Shown: positions 17,378 to 24,456 of the stretch, in pieces
How positions within the stretch are numbered: position 1 is the stretch's first letter
Layout of the letters: each line of letters starts with the position of its first letter
NCBI GenBank assembly: GCA_017416145.1
Contig: JAFQDD010000023.1
Location: 1 to 64,000 of the forward strand
DNA length: 64,000 nucleotides
Direction: 5' to 3'
Source: Spirochaetaceae bacterium
GTDB lineage: Bacteria > Spirochaetota > Spirochaetia > Treponematales > Treponemataceae
Translations under genes and position numbers: made by a program
The notes under the pieces: model-generated
Told to the model about the DNA's origin: nothing
Databases searched by the model: none
The model's input: the letters and a program-made list of their open reading frames with translations, nothing else

Positions 17378-18034
17378 ATGCAAGGTTATAAAAAAACTAC
17401 AAAAGATGAATTAGTTGATATTTGCCGTGAAAATGGTATTCGCAATTATTCAAATAAAACAAAATCAGAAATAGTAGAGTTAATAAAAAGATACGAAAGT
17501 GAAAAAGAAAGAGAAAAACTATTAATAAAAAAGGGTATTGACTCTACTTTAGAAGACTTAGCAAAAGAAATAACTCAAATACAATGTAATATAGAGGAGA
17601 TAAGAATGTATCATGTATCCTTTGGTTCAGTGAAAGAAAAATTATCTAGATTGATTAGTCAAAAAAATAGATTTTCACAAGAACAAAAGGAAGAACTCTT
17701 ATTTCAATCAAAAAATATTATCTATTCTATAGGTGATTTTAAAATAAGAAATTTTAAATTTATACCAAGTGATATAGATGTCTTGTTAACACAAATCTAT
17801 TCAAAAATTGATCAACTCATGCCCGAAAAAAATGAAAAAAATGAAAGAGAAGAAATAATGCGTAAATATGAAGAAAAAATAAAAGAATTAAAGGAGAGAC
17901 ATTACGAAAAAGTAAATAACCCTAAATACTATATTCCATCAAAACTTTTTTGCCCAAATTGTGAATCCCAAATAAAATGGAAAGATTTAAAATGCTCAAA
18001 TTGTAAAATAAATCTAATATTTGATGATAATTAG
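17378..18034 (+). CDS. SAP/HeH-like and zinc-ribbon protein, 218 aa
   Basis: The N-terminal segment TKDELVDICRENGI, then SNKTKSEIVELIKRY, resembles a SAP/HeH helix-extension-helix, a small nucleic-acid-binding unit. The middle is coiled-coil-like and charged (residues 150-185). The C-terminus has a treble-type zinc ribbon, CPNCES then CSNCK, with four cysteines in two CxxC pairs. Nothing catalytic is seen. The start is four bases after the cold-shock gene, so coupling is likely. A nucleic-acid-binding accessory role is a guess from the two small domains. Confidence 0.7.
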   Translation: MQGYKKTTKDELVDICRENGIRNYSNKTKSEIVELIKRYESEKEREKLLIKKGIDSTLEDLAKEITQIQCNIEEIRMYHVSFGSVKEKLSRLISQKNRFSQEQKEELLFQSKNIIYSIGDFKIRNFKFIPSDIDVLLTQIYSKIDQLMPEKNEKNEREEIMRKYEEKIKELKERHYEKVNNPKYYIPSKLFCPNCESQIKWKDLKCSNCKINLIFDDN

Positions 18035-18059
18035 ACAATTTAATATGGAGGAAAAATAT

Positions 18060-18623
18060 ATGAACAAAAAAATACAACCAACTAATGAAAATTTGTCTGC
18101 TGCCGTAGACTTTACAGTAACAATGCTTAATTTTTTTAAGGAAGTTAGTAATTCACAGGTAAAGGAAGTAGAATTATCAAATCAATATAATCTTGATTAC
18201 TATACAGAAAAGAAAAAATATAAACTCCAAAAAAAAGAAATCAAAGAAAAAACAAAAATTGAAATGAAAAAAATTGAATTAAAAGAAAAGCAAATTGAAA
18301 CAATGCAAAATATCATTAATGTAGCATATAAAGCATACAATAAAAAAATTGATTTTTATCAATCTCAACTTCAAAGTTGTGAAGAATTTTATAATCAACA
18401 AATAATCTTCTTTCAAAACTTACTTCTAGAATATAAAAATAAACAAGAAGAAGCTTTCTTTGATACAAGGAGATTCTTCATTATTGATAATCAAATAAAA
18501 AACATACAAAACCAAATTGACCGAATTAATGAAATGTTTCAGAACATTCATTCACAATTAACCATAGCTATTGGTCGAGCAAAAATTGAAATCCCACATG
18601 ATAATTATGTATTAATAGAATAG
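18060..18623 (+). CDS. Coiled-coil protein, 187 aa, function unknown
   Basis: I chose the ATG at 18060 because GGAGG lies just upstream; earlier in-frame ATGs overlap the previous gene and lack a site. Residues 45-90 are a long Lys/Glu helix (KKEIKEKTKIEMKKIELKEK), and another helical stretch spans 140-165. There is no signal peptide. The N-terminal part (NENLSAAVDFTVTMLNFFKE) is amphipathic. It overlaps nothing and is followed ten bases later by another coiled-coil gene, so the two may form a complex. Confidence 0.65.
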   Translation: MNKKIQPTNENLSAAVDFTVTMLNFFKEVSNSQVKEVELSNQYNLDYYTEKKKYKLQKKEIKEKTKIEMKKIELKEKQIETMQNIINVAYKAYNKKIDFYQSQLQSCEEFYNQQIIFFQNLLLEYKNKQEEAFFDTRRFFIIDNQIKNIQNQIDRINEMFQNIHSQLTIAIGRAKIEIPHDNYVLIE

Positions 18624-18632
18624 GAGGAAACA

Positions 18633-19148
18633 ATGATTAAGACTATTGTAATCGGAGGTATTATATATTCGATTTATAAATTTATTTGGAAAGAAAAACA
18701 AAATAAAGAAATAACAGAAAAAATAAAAAAAGACGAAAGAGAAGAAAGACTCGCTATACGTAGAAGAGAGGGTGAAAAAAAAAGAAAAGCAGAACAATTA
18801 AATAGAGAAATAGAAAAAAAACAAAAAACTGAAAACCAAAAAAAACTCCATATTGATTTAGAAGAAAATATAAATAATTTAAAAAAATATGTAAAACAGT
18901 TTCTCTCTAACATGGATAAAAACAATGACAACATTGATATTTTTAATTTAACATTTGAAACTATGAGAAAAACAATTATTTCCATAAACAATCAAAAAAC
19001 AATTCATTCCACACAAAATAAAATAGATATGAAAGAAATAAACCAGATATTATCAGAAGGATTTAGGAATTTCAAACAAAAAGAAAACATTTCAGGTTCT
19101 CTAGACTATAGAATTAATGAATTAATTAATTCTTTAAAGTTTTACTAA
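18633..19148 (+). CDS. Membrane-tethered coiled-coil protein, 171 aa, function unknown
   Basis: The first 18 residues (MIKTIVIGGIIYSIYKFI) form one short hydrophobic helix, followed by a long Lys/Arg/Glu-rich coiled coil to about residue 70 and then mixed helices. It may be anchored in the inner membrane with its body in the cytoplasm. AGGAGG precedes the ATG. It closes the run of tightly spaced genes that begins with the cold-shock gene. No family recognised. Confidence 0.65.
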   Translation: MIKTIVIGGIIYSIYKFIWKEKQNKEITEKIKKDEREERLAIRRREGEKKRKAEQLNREIEKKQKTENQKKLHIDLEENINNLKKYVKQFLSNMDKNNDNIDIFNLTFETMRKTIISINNQKTIHSTQNKIDMKEINQILSEGFRNFKQKENISGSLDYRINELINSLKFY

Positions 19149-19170
19149 AAATTTAAAAATCGTTTTTATG

Positions 19171-19200
19171 TCATTAAGCAGCACAGTCAGTGTAATATAT
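19171..19200 (+). promoter_or_regulatory. Promoter-like block shared with the 14204 element
   Basis: TCATTAAGCA (19171-19180), then TCAGT and TAATATAT, repeats the order found at 14204-14231 (TCATTAAGCA, TTTTCAGTAA, TAATATAG). It lies 31 bases before the start of the next gene, which has its own GGAGG. A shared island promoter is the simplest reading. Confidence 0.45.
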
Positions 19201-19230
19201 TAATTTCTCAAAAAATTTACGGAGGTTTTT

Positions 19231-19647
19231 ATGGAAATTAAACAATTTGGTTCTTTTGAAGAAGCTCAAGCTTATGCAAAAGAAAATAACAAAAAAGTGT
19301 ATGTCTTCAAAAAAATCCTTTCGGAAAAAGATGAATGGGAAAGACAAGAAGAAGCAACTGAACCTTTTGATTACCTAAAAGATTATCCATTTGGGGTGGC
19401 TTTTTCGATAGAGGATTACAAAAAGCAAAAAAATGCTCTTGAATATTCCTATACATCATGCGTAATTAATTCACGACAGTATTGGTTCAAGAAAAAACAA
19501 TTGGAATACATCATCAATGCAGCAGAAAAATTGAATCATGATGTTGTAATTATTCCAGACGAAGGCTTTGCAAAATCTGTAAATCGTTATTCTATGAGTA
19601 TTACTTTCCGTAATTACCCATTGTATGTAATTGGTGTTGAAATTTAA
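19231..19647 (+). CDS. Small paralogous protein A, 138 aa, function unknown
   Basis: Paralogue of the next gene: the N-terminus MEIKQFGSFEEAQAYAKEN and the C-terminal block VVIIPDE, then YSMSITFRNYPLYVIGVE, are matched there by close counterparts. The fold looks like a small alpha/beta domain with an N-terminal helix and C-terminal strands. The central region differs between the two. A GGAGG site precedes the ATG, and a promoter-like block repeated elsewhere in the island lies just upstream. The adjacent duplication hints at an allelic, receptor or immunity-like role, but no known family matched. Confidence 0.7.
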   Translation: MEIKQFGSFEEAQAYAKENNKKVYVFKKILSEKDEWERQEEATEPFDYLKDYPFGVAFSIEDYKKQKNALEYSYTSCVINSRQYWFKKKQLEYIINAAEKLNHDVVIIPDEGFAKSVNRYSMSITFRNYPLYVIGVEI

Positions 19648-19700
19648 GTTTTATTATCGTCACATCTTAATTTTAACAAACAAATAATTCGGAGGAAAAC

Positions 19701-20348
19701 ATGGATATTAAACAATTTGGTTCTTTTGAAGAAGCTAAAATTTTTGCAAAAAATAATAACAAAGAAGTTCGTCTTTTCTTAAAAAAAGATGGCGAATCTA
19801 ACTGGATTCCAGGTATGACTATGTCAAATCCTATTGATTTAAGAGAATTTTACAATACACATTGGACTTACACAAATTTCCCTGGTTATGATTATGAAAA
19901 ACCTATTTCTTATAATCTTGACACTACAAAAGAATTTTGTAAATTGCGTAAAAACACTTTTGAAATTCCAGAAAAAAAATGTTGTAAATGTTGTACATTA
20001 AAAAAATTCATCTCTACTTACAATAAAAAATTAAAAGAATTTCAAGAAAATCAATTTACGCTAAAATTTCCAGATGATTATGCTTCAATTCCAAAGGGTT
20101 TGCCTATTGAAGAAGTATTAAAACTTATTCAAAAAAATACAAAAATAAGAAAAGAACATGATAAAATGCTCGAAAAACAACTCACTCCTCCATTTCTTTC
20201 AGATATGGAATATGTTATCAAAGTTGCACAGGAAAATAATGATGATATTGTAATTATAGAAGATAATTGTATGTGGTCAGACAAAAGATATCACATGTCT
20301 TATCAATTCTTTAATTTCACTTTGGCAATTGGAGTAGAAAATAACTAA
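19701..20348 (+). CDS. Small paralogous protein B with a Cys cluster, 215 aa
   Basis: The first 27 residues (MDIKQFGSFEEAKIFAKNN) and the last 45 (DIVIIED, YHMSYQFFNFTLAIGVE) match the preceding gene, and the DNA of the two starts is nearly identical over the first 30 bases. The middle is 77 residues longer and contains a cysteine-rich KCCKCCTLKK, possibly metal-binding. A short hairpin follows the gene. It is probably a tandem duplication that diverged by insertion in the centre. Confidence 0.7.
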   Translation: MDIKQFGSFEEAKIFAKNNNKEVRLFLKKDGESNWIPGMTMSNPIDLREFYNTHWTYTNFPGYDYEKPISYNLDTTKEFCKLRKNTFEIPEKKCCKCCTLKKFISTYNKKLKEFQENQFTLKFPDDYASIPKGLPIEEVLKLIQKNTKIRKEHDKMLEKQLTPPFLSDMEYVIKVAQENNDDIVIIEDNCMWSDKRYHMSYQFFNFTLAIGVENN

Positions 20349-20355
20349 CAAAAAA

Positions 20356-20374
20356 GGGGCAACTAGTTTGCCCC
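20356..20374. other. GC-rich hairpin between paralogue B and the ankyrin gene
   Basis: GGGGCAA (20356-20362), loop CTAGT, TTGCCCC (20368-20374). It is not followed by a T-run, and the next ribosome-binding site AGAAGGA starts 16 bases later. It may attenuate or protect the mRNA end. Confidence 0.4.
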
Positions 20375-20393
20375 TCCTAGAAGGATATGAAAT

Positions 20394-21563
20394 ATGAACA
20401 AATCTGATTTTAGAGAAATGCTTGATGTTTTAGTTTATGCAATTGAAAAAGAAAATGTTGAAATTATAAAAGAACTATTAAAAGATTTTAACAATTTTAC
20501 AAACGAACAAAAAGGTTTGGTTTTACATGTATTATCAAATTATCTAACCGATACAAATTATGAATTTATTTCTAAAACAATTTTTGAATATTTTCCTATG
20601 GAATTTTCCGATGAATATGGAAATCTTCTTCATTATGCTTGTTTTGGAAAAAGTTTAAAAATGATAAATTCTCTTGTTGAAAATGGATTTGATATAAATC
20701 AAACTAATTCTTTTGGAGATACCCCATTCTTACTAGCCTGTAGTGATTCTTCTACAACTGTTTTAAGATTTTTTGTTGAAAAAGGAATTGATATTTTTGT
20801 AAAAAATTATGATGACGAAGGTGCTCTGCATAATGCTGCAAGAAGTTCTAACGTAGAAAACTTAAATTATCTACTTTCCTTAGGACTAGATATTGAAGCT
20901 CGTAATAATGATGGTTTCACCCCATATCTTAAAGCAATTTCATATCAAGAAGATATAGAAACAGCTTCTGAAATTCTTGAACTATTAAAAGAAGCTGGTG
21001 CAAATGTTCATGCAAGAGATAATGAAGGTAATACAGATTTACATCTAGCAATGAAAAGAAAATCTGGCATTATTACAGCCTGCCATTTAACAGGAAGAAA
21101 AGATAAACTTTTTGCTCCAAATAACAATGATGAAACTTGTTTAGACCTTGCTTTATCACATTCAGATGATGAAGAATTAATTAAAATGACTTTGCAAGAT
21201 TTAAAAATATATTTAATCAAACAGGCAGCACAAAATCCAAATCCAGCTGCTTTTAAAGCATTATGTATTTCAGGAATAAATCCAAACTGGTATGACTATA
21301 ATGGAATAACAAGCTTAATGTTAACAGCAAAAAATAATACAAATCCTGACATTATTTCTTTGTTAATTCATGAATCCAACTGTAGCACAAACGCAGTTGA
21401 CCTTTATAAAAGAAATTTTTTGCACTATGCGGCAGTAAATAAAGACAAAACTATTTATTATGAATATGTAGAGGAATATGAACACTTATGTGTAAAAGAT
21501 GAAGAAGGTCATACTCCTCAACACTATTTAGAACATCCAGAAGATTTTATTCATATTGTATAG
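20394..21563 (+). CDS. Ankyrin-repeat protein, 389 aa
   Basis: Ankyrin repeats run from about residue 75 to the end: NLLHYACFGKS, TPFLLACSDS, ALHNAARSS, TPYLKAISYQ, TDLHLAMKRK, TSLMLTAKNN, NFLHYAAVN. There are about nine to ten repeats, some imperfect around 230-300. The first 70 residues are helical and may be degenerate repeats. No ATPase, signal peptide or enzyme domain is visible. Ankyrin arrays bind other proteins. It sits at the right end of the island, as the giant ankyrin ATPase sits toward the left, and its repeats are of the same style (DINQTN, DEYGNLLHYA), so common ancestry of the repeats is plausible. Confidence 0.8.
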   Translation: MNKSDFREMLDVLVYAIEKENVEIIKELLKDFNNFTNEQKGLVLHVLSNYLTDTNYEFISKTIFEYFPMEFSDEYGNLLHYACFGKSLKMINSLVENGFDINQTNSFGDTPFLLACSDSSTTVLRFFVEKGIDIFVKNYDDEGALHNAARSSNVENLNYLLSLGLDIEARNNDGFTPYLKAISYQEDIETASEILELLKEAGANVHARDNEGNTDLHLAMKRKSGIITACHLTGRKDKLFAPNNNDETCLDLALSHSDDEELIKMTLQDLKIYLIKQAAQNPNPAAFKALCISGINPNWYDYNGITSLMLTAKNNTNPDIISLLIHESNCSTNAVDLYKRNFLHYAAVNKDKTIYYEYVEEYEHLCVKDEEGHTPQHYLEHPEDFIHIV

Positions 21564-21584
21564 TGTATTTTAAATGCAAATTAA

Positions 21585-21642
21585 GATAGATTTCAGAAAA
21601 TAATACACAAACAAAACTTACAATTACACTGAAATCTAATCT
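21585..21642. repeat. Long-looped inverted repeat with one bulged base
   Basis: AAGATAGATTTCAG (21585-21598) pairs with CTGAAATCTAATCTT (21628-21642), with one extra base in the right arm, across about 29 bases. It ends the last island gene. It resembles a terminator with an oversized loop, or a recombination-type stem; see the findings. The 200 bases between 21564 and 21773 hold no gene I can support. Confidence 0.45.
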
Positions 21643-21709
21643 TATTACATTTTAACCAATCTCAAAAGATTATAAAATAATTAAGATACAGATATAGCAG
21701 TTTAACATG

Positions 21710-21722
21710 AAAAATCTTTTGT
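21710..21722 (+). repeat. Right copy of the 13-base direct repeat flanking the island
   Basis: AAAAATCTTTTGT, identical to 6619-6631 and in the same orientation. It lies between the last island gene and the promoter of deoD. Confidence 0.35.
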
Positions 21723-21737
21723 ATCAAAATCACCCTC

Positions 21738-21767
21738 TTGCCCTTCCCCCCAATTCCCCCTTATACT
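21738..21767 (+). promoter_or_regulatory. Promoter of deoD, apparently leaderless
   Basis: TTGCCC (21738-21743), an 18-base spacer and TATACT (21762-21767) end six bases before the ATG at 21774. The TTG that would extend the reading frame upstream is this -35 box, so it should not be taken as the start codon. Confidence 0.6.
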
Positions 21768-21773
21768 AAAACC

Positions 21774-22508
21774 ATGGCAACACCACACAACGCAGCAGAC
21801 ATAAACCAAATCGCAAAAACAGTGCTTCTCCCAGGAGACAGCCAACGAGCAAAATACATTGCAGAAAAATACTTCGAAAACCCAGAACTCGTTAGCGATG
21901 TTAGAAACGTACTCGCCTACACCGGCACCTACAAAGGAAAACCAATCACAATAATGGGTTCTGGCATGGGAGCTGCCTCTGCAGGACTATACTCCTACGA
22001 ACTTTACCATTTTTACAACGTGGAAAACATAATCCGCATTGGCACCGCAGGAGGCCTACAACCAAATCTCGAGCCTGGGGACCTAGTTTTCGCCCTAACC
22101 GCCTCCACAGATTCCGCCTACGGAAACCAATATGCCCTCAAAGGCACCTTTTCCCCAGCCGTCTCCTACCACCTCTTAGAAAAAGCCGTTGCCTCCGCCA
22201 AAAATCACAACATTTCCCATCACGTTGGCACCGTTTTTTCATCAGACTATTTTTCAGACTACAACGCCCTAAACCAAATCACCCAAGAAAGTGCATGGAA
22301 ACCTTGGGCAAAAATGGGTTGCCTCGTTCAAGATATGGAAACCTACGCCCTTTACTCAAACGCAGCCTGGCTCTCAAAAAACGCCCTTTCCATCCTAACC
22401 CACACAGATTCCTGCGTTCACGAACACAAACATCTACCCTACGAAAACCGCATTCCACTTCTAGAAAATATGTTCACCGTAGCCCTAGATGTAGCATCAC
22501 AACTTTAA
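21774..22508 (+). CDS. deoD: DeoD-type purine nucleoside phosphorylase, 244 aa
   Basis: This cytoplasmic enzyme cleaves purine nucleosides with phosphate, giving free base and ribose 1-phosphate for salvage. The DeoD pattern is clear: ATPHNAA at the start (active-site His), LLPGDSQRAKYIAE (phosphate-binding GDxxRAK), MGSGMGAASAG, RIGTAGG, QDMETYALY in the nucleoside site, and LTHTDSC holding the catalytic Asp. The length fits the family. The start at 21774 fits the conserved N-terminus; no ribosome-binding site is present and the promoter points to a leaderless message. The coding strand is notably C-rich compared with the neighbouring island, marking the return to core-genome composition. 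Confidence 0.92.
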   Translation: MATPHNAADINQIAKTVLLPGDSQRAKYIAEKYFENPELVSDVRNVLAYTGTYKGKPITIMGSGMGAASAGLYSYELYHFYNVENIIRIGTAGGLQPNLEPGDLVFALTASTDSAYGNQYALKGTFSPAVSYHLLEKAVASAKNHNISHHVGTVFSSDYFSDYNALNQITQESAWKPWAKMGCLVQDMETYALYSNAAWLSKNALSILTHTDSCVHEHKHLPYENRIPLLENMFTVALDVASQL

Positions 22509-22630
22509 TAATAGGAGGGCAGCTTTTCCCCAACTGGCTTTTCGGGGGTACGGCGTCTACCGCGCCTCCCTTGCTAACGCAACGGCAGCTAAAGCTGCCG
22601 CCCCTACAATCCAGGCCCAAGCTAGTTCAC
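22509..22630. repeat. GC-rich intergenic repeat with hairpins
   Basis: Between deoD and the next gene lies unusually GC-rich DNA with a hairpin GGCAGC/GCTGCC (22584-22599). GCCGCCCCTACAATCC (22597-22612) recurs exactly at 49397-49412. It belongs to a dispersed repeat family seen at several intergenic sites in the window. Confidence 0.5.
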
Positions 22631-22643
22631 AAAAAACACAATT

Positions 22644-23414
22644 ATGCAAAATTTAAACAAAACAACCATTACCCAACTAAACGCACTTGCAGAAAAATAC
22701 GAAACACACTCTTTCATAAACGAAGATCCTTCCCAATTTTTATACAAATTCCAAAATCAAGCTGATACAGAAATTCTTTCCTTCATAGCAGCTATGCTTT
22801 CCTTTGGAAAACGGGACCAATTCATCAAAAAAATCAACTATATTGTAGAAAAGAGCGAATCATCCCCACATCAATGGATAAAAAACAAACATTACCTAAA
22901 AAACTTCATTGAATCAGACAAAACAACTTCCTCAACTTTTTACAGATTTTACACAAACCAAGATATGCTAACATTTTTCCAAGAACTTTCAGAAATTCTC
23001 GAAAATTACCAAACTTTTGGGGATTTTATAAAAGCAAAATATCAAGAAAATCCAAAAGCCTACCTTGATCAACTTATTTCAGAATCTTTCCCAAAATCAA
23101 AAATCGTTCCAAAAGGAAAAAACTCACCAAATAAAAGAATCCAAATGTTTTTACGCTGGATGGTAAGGGAAAACTCTCCCGTAGATAAAGGCTTTTGGAC
23201 TTGGTACCCAAAAGAAAAGTTAATTATCCCCCTAGATACCCACGTTTTACAACAAAGCAAAAAACTTGGCATAATTCCAGAAAAAGCCAACGCCACTCGA
23301 AAAACCGCATTACTAATCACAGAAGTTTTAACATCAATTTTTCCAGAGGATCCAGTAAAAGGGGATTTTGCTTTATTCGGTCTTGGAGTCAATTCTTCTC
23401 AACAAAAAAACTAA
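22644..23414 (+). CDS. TIGR02757-type conserved protein, 256 aa
   Basis: The sequence fits the TIGR02757 (DUF2400) family of conserved bacterial proteins of unknown function: FIAAMLSFGKRDQFIKKI near residue 48, KRIQMFLRWMVRENSP VDKGFWTWY (spaced here), IPLDTHVLQQSKKLGI and DFALFGLGVN at the end. These blocks recall helix-hairpin-helix DNA glycosylase relatives, so a nucleic-acid role has been suspected for the family, without proof known to me. It is full length. No clear ribosome-binding site precedes the ATG, and it stands between deoD and cheR without obvious operon linkage. Confidence 0.75.
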   Translation: MQNLNKTTITQLNALAEKYETHSFINEDPSQFLYKFQNQADTEILSFIAAMLSFGKRDQFIKKINYIVEKSESSPHQWIKNKHYLKNFIESDKTTSSTFYRFYTNQDMLTFFQELSEILENYQTFGDFIKAKYQENPKAYLDQLISESFPKSKIVPKGKNSPNKRIQMFLRWMVRENSPVDKGFWTWYPKEKLIIPLDTHVLQQSKKLGIIPEKANATRKTALLITEVLTSIFPEDPVKGDFALFGLGVNSSQQKN

Positions 23415-23599
23415 AACCAATTTTTACAAATATTTTACATTTCCGTGATATAAAGATTTTCGTGATTTTAGCAATGTTTTACGAAAAATTCCCTATAAAA
23501 AATCTATTTTCTTGCGAGATACAAAATATTGGGTTATAATAAATTCATTGACGTTGTTCAATTTTAATCAATATATCGTAAAAATTATTCGAGATAATT

Positions 23600-24418
23600 A
23601 TGGCTGATTTACTTACAGATACCGACTTTGAATTATTTAGAAAAGTAATCTACGACGAAAGTGGCATCACATTTTCTGCTACAAACCGTTCAATTTTGGA
23701 CAGTAGATTAAAAGAGAGACTCCGAGAGAAACAACTTACAGACGTAAGAGTTTATTATAATTTGATTTTATCGGACAAGGAAGAAATGAAACTTCTTCTT
23801 GACTCTGTTACAACAAACTTAACTCGATTTTTCAGAAACCAACCTCACTTTGATGCATTTGTAAATTACGTTGTTCCAAAAGTTTTGGAACTAAAAAAGC
23901 AAAAAGGTGAAACTTGCCTAAAAGTTTGGTCAGCTGGATGTTCCACTGGGGAAGAACCATACACAATTGCTATGATTTTACAGGATATTTTACCAGCACC
24001 ATACACTTACGAAATTATCGCATCAGATATTTCCCTAAAGTCCCTTATGGTTGGAAAACAAGGATTTTACGAAGAATCTAGAATCGGTGGCATTCCACAA
24101 AAATATCTTGATAGATTTTTCACAAAAACAGCCAATGGTTATCAAGTAAAAGACGAACTCAAAAACAAGGTTCGTTTCGACTACCACAACTTGAAAAATG
24201 ATTCAGGTTTAAGAAACTTAGATATCGTATTCTGCCGAAATGTTCTTATTTACTTTGATGATGCAGCACAAACAGTTGCGGTAAATCGTTTCTGGGATTC
24301 TATGGCAAGACAATCTTACTTATTTATTGGTCACTCAGAATCACTTTTCGGAATGGATACAAAATTCGAGTTCCTAAAAACTGATTGGGCTTGTTTATAT
24401 CAAAAAACTGATAAATAA
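23600..24418 (+). CDS. cheR: Chemotaxis protein methyltransferase CheR, 272 aa
   Basis: CheR transfers methyl groups from S-adenosylmethionine to glutamates of chemoreceptors during adaptation. The N-terminal helical domain (residues 1-85, with TTNLTRFFRN) is followed by the SAM-binding part: VWSAGCSTGEEPYTIAM (motif I), EIIASDIS, and DIVFCRNVLIYFD, all diagnostic. Length is typical and no C-terminal pentapeptide-binding or TPR extension is present. cheB follows 38 bases downstream, so methylation and demethylation enzymes are co-expressed. Confidence 0.95.
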   Translation: MADLLTDTDFELFRKVIYDESGITFSATNRSILDSRLKERLREKQLTDVRVYYNLILSDKEEMKLLLDSVTTNLTRFFRNQPHFDAFVNYVVPKVLELKKQKGETCLKVWSAGCSTGEEPYTIAMILQDILPAPYTYEIIASDISLKSLMVGKQGFYEESRIGGIPQKYLDRFFTKTANGYQVKDELKNKVRFDYHNLKNDSGLRNLDIVFCRNVLIYFDDAAQTVAVNRFWDSMARQSYLFIGHSESLFGMDTKFEFLKTDWACLYQKTDK

Positions 24419-24456
24419 CCCAACTATTCTCACTACCACAAATTGGAATTATCATT

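Noticed and set aside
6644-21563. Island as a prophage or plasmid
   Set aside because: No capsid, tail, terminase, replication, integrase or mobilisation genes were found.
22295-22765. A 156-codon frame spanning the end of deoD and the next gene
   Set aside because: It overlaps two well-supported genes in another frame and crosses a GC-rich repeat.
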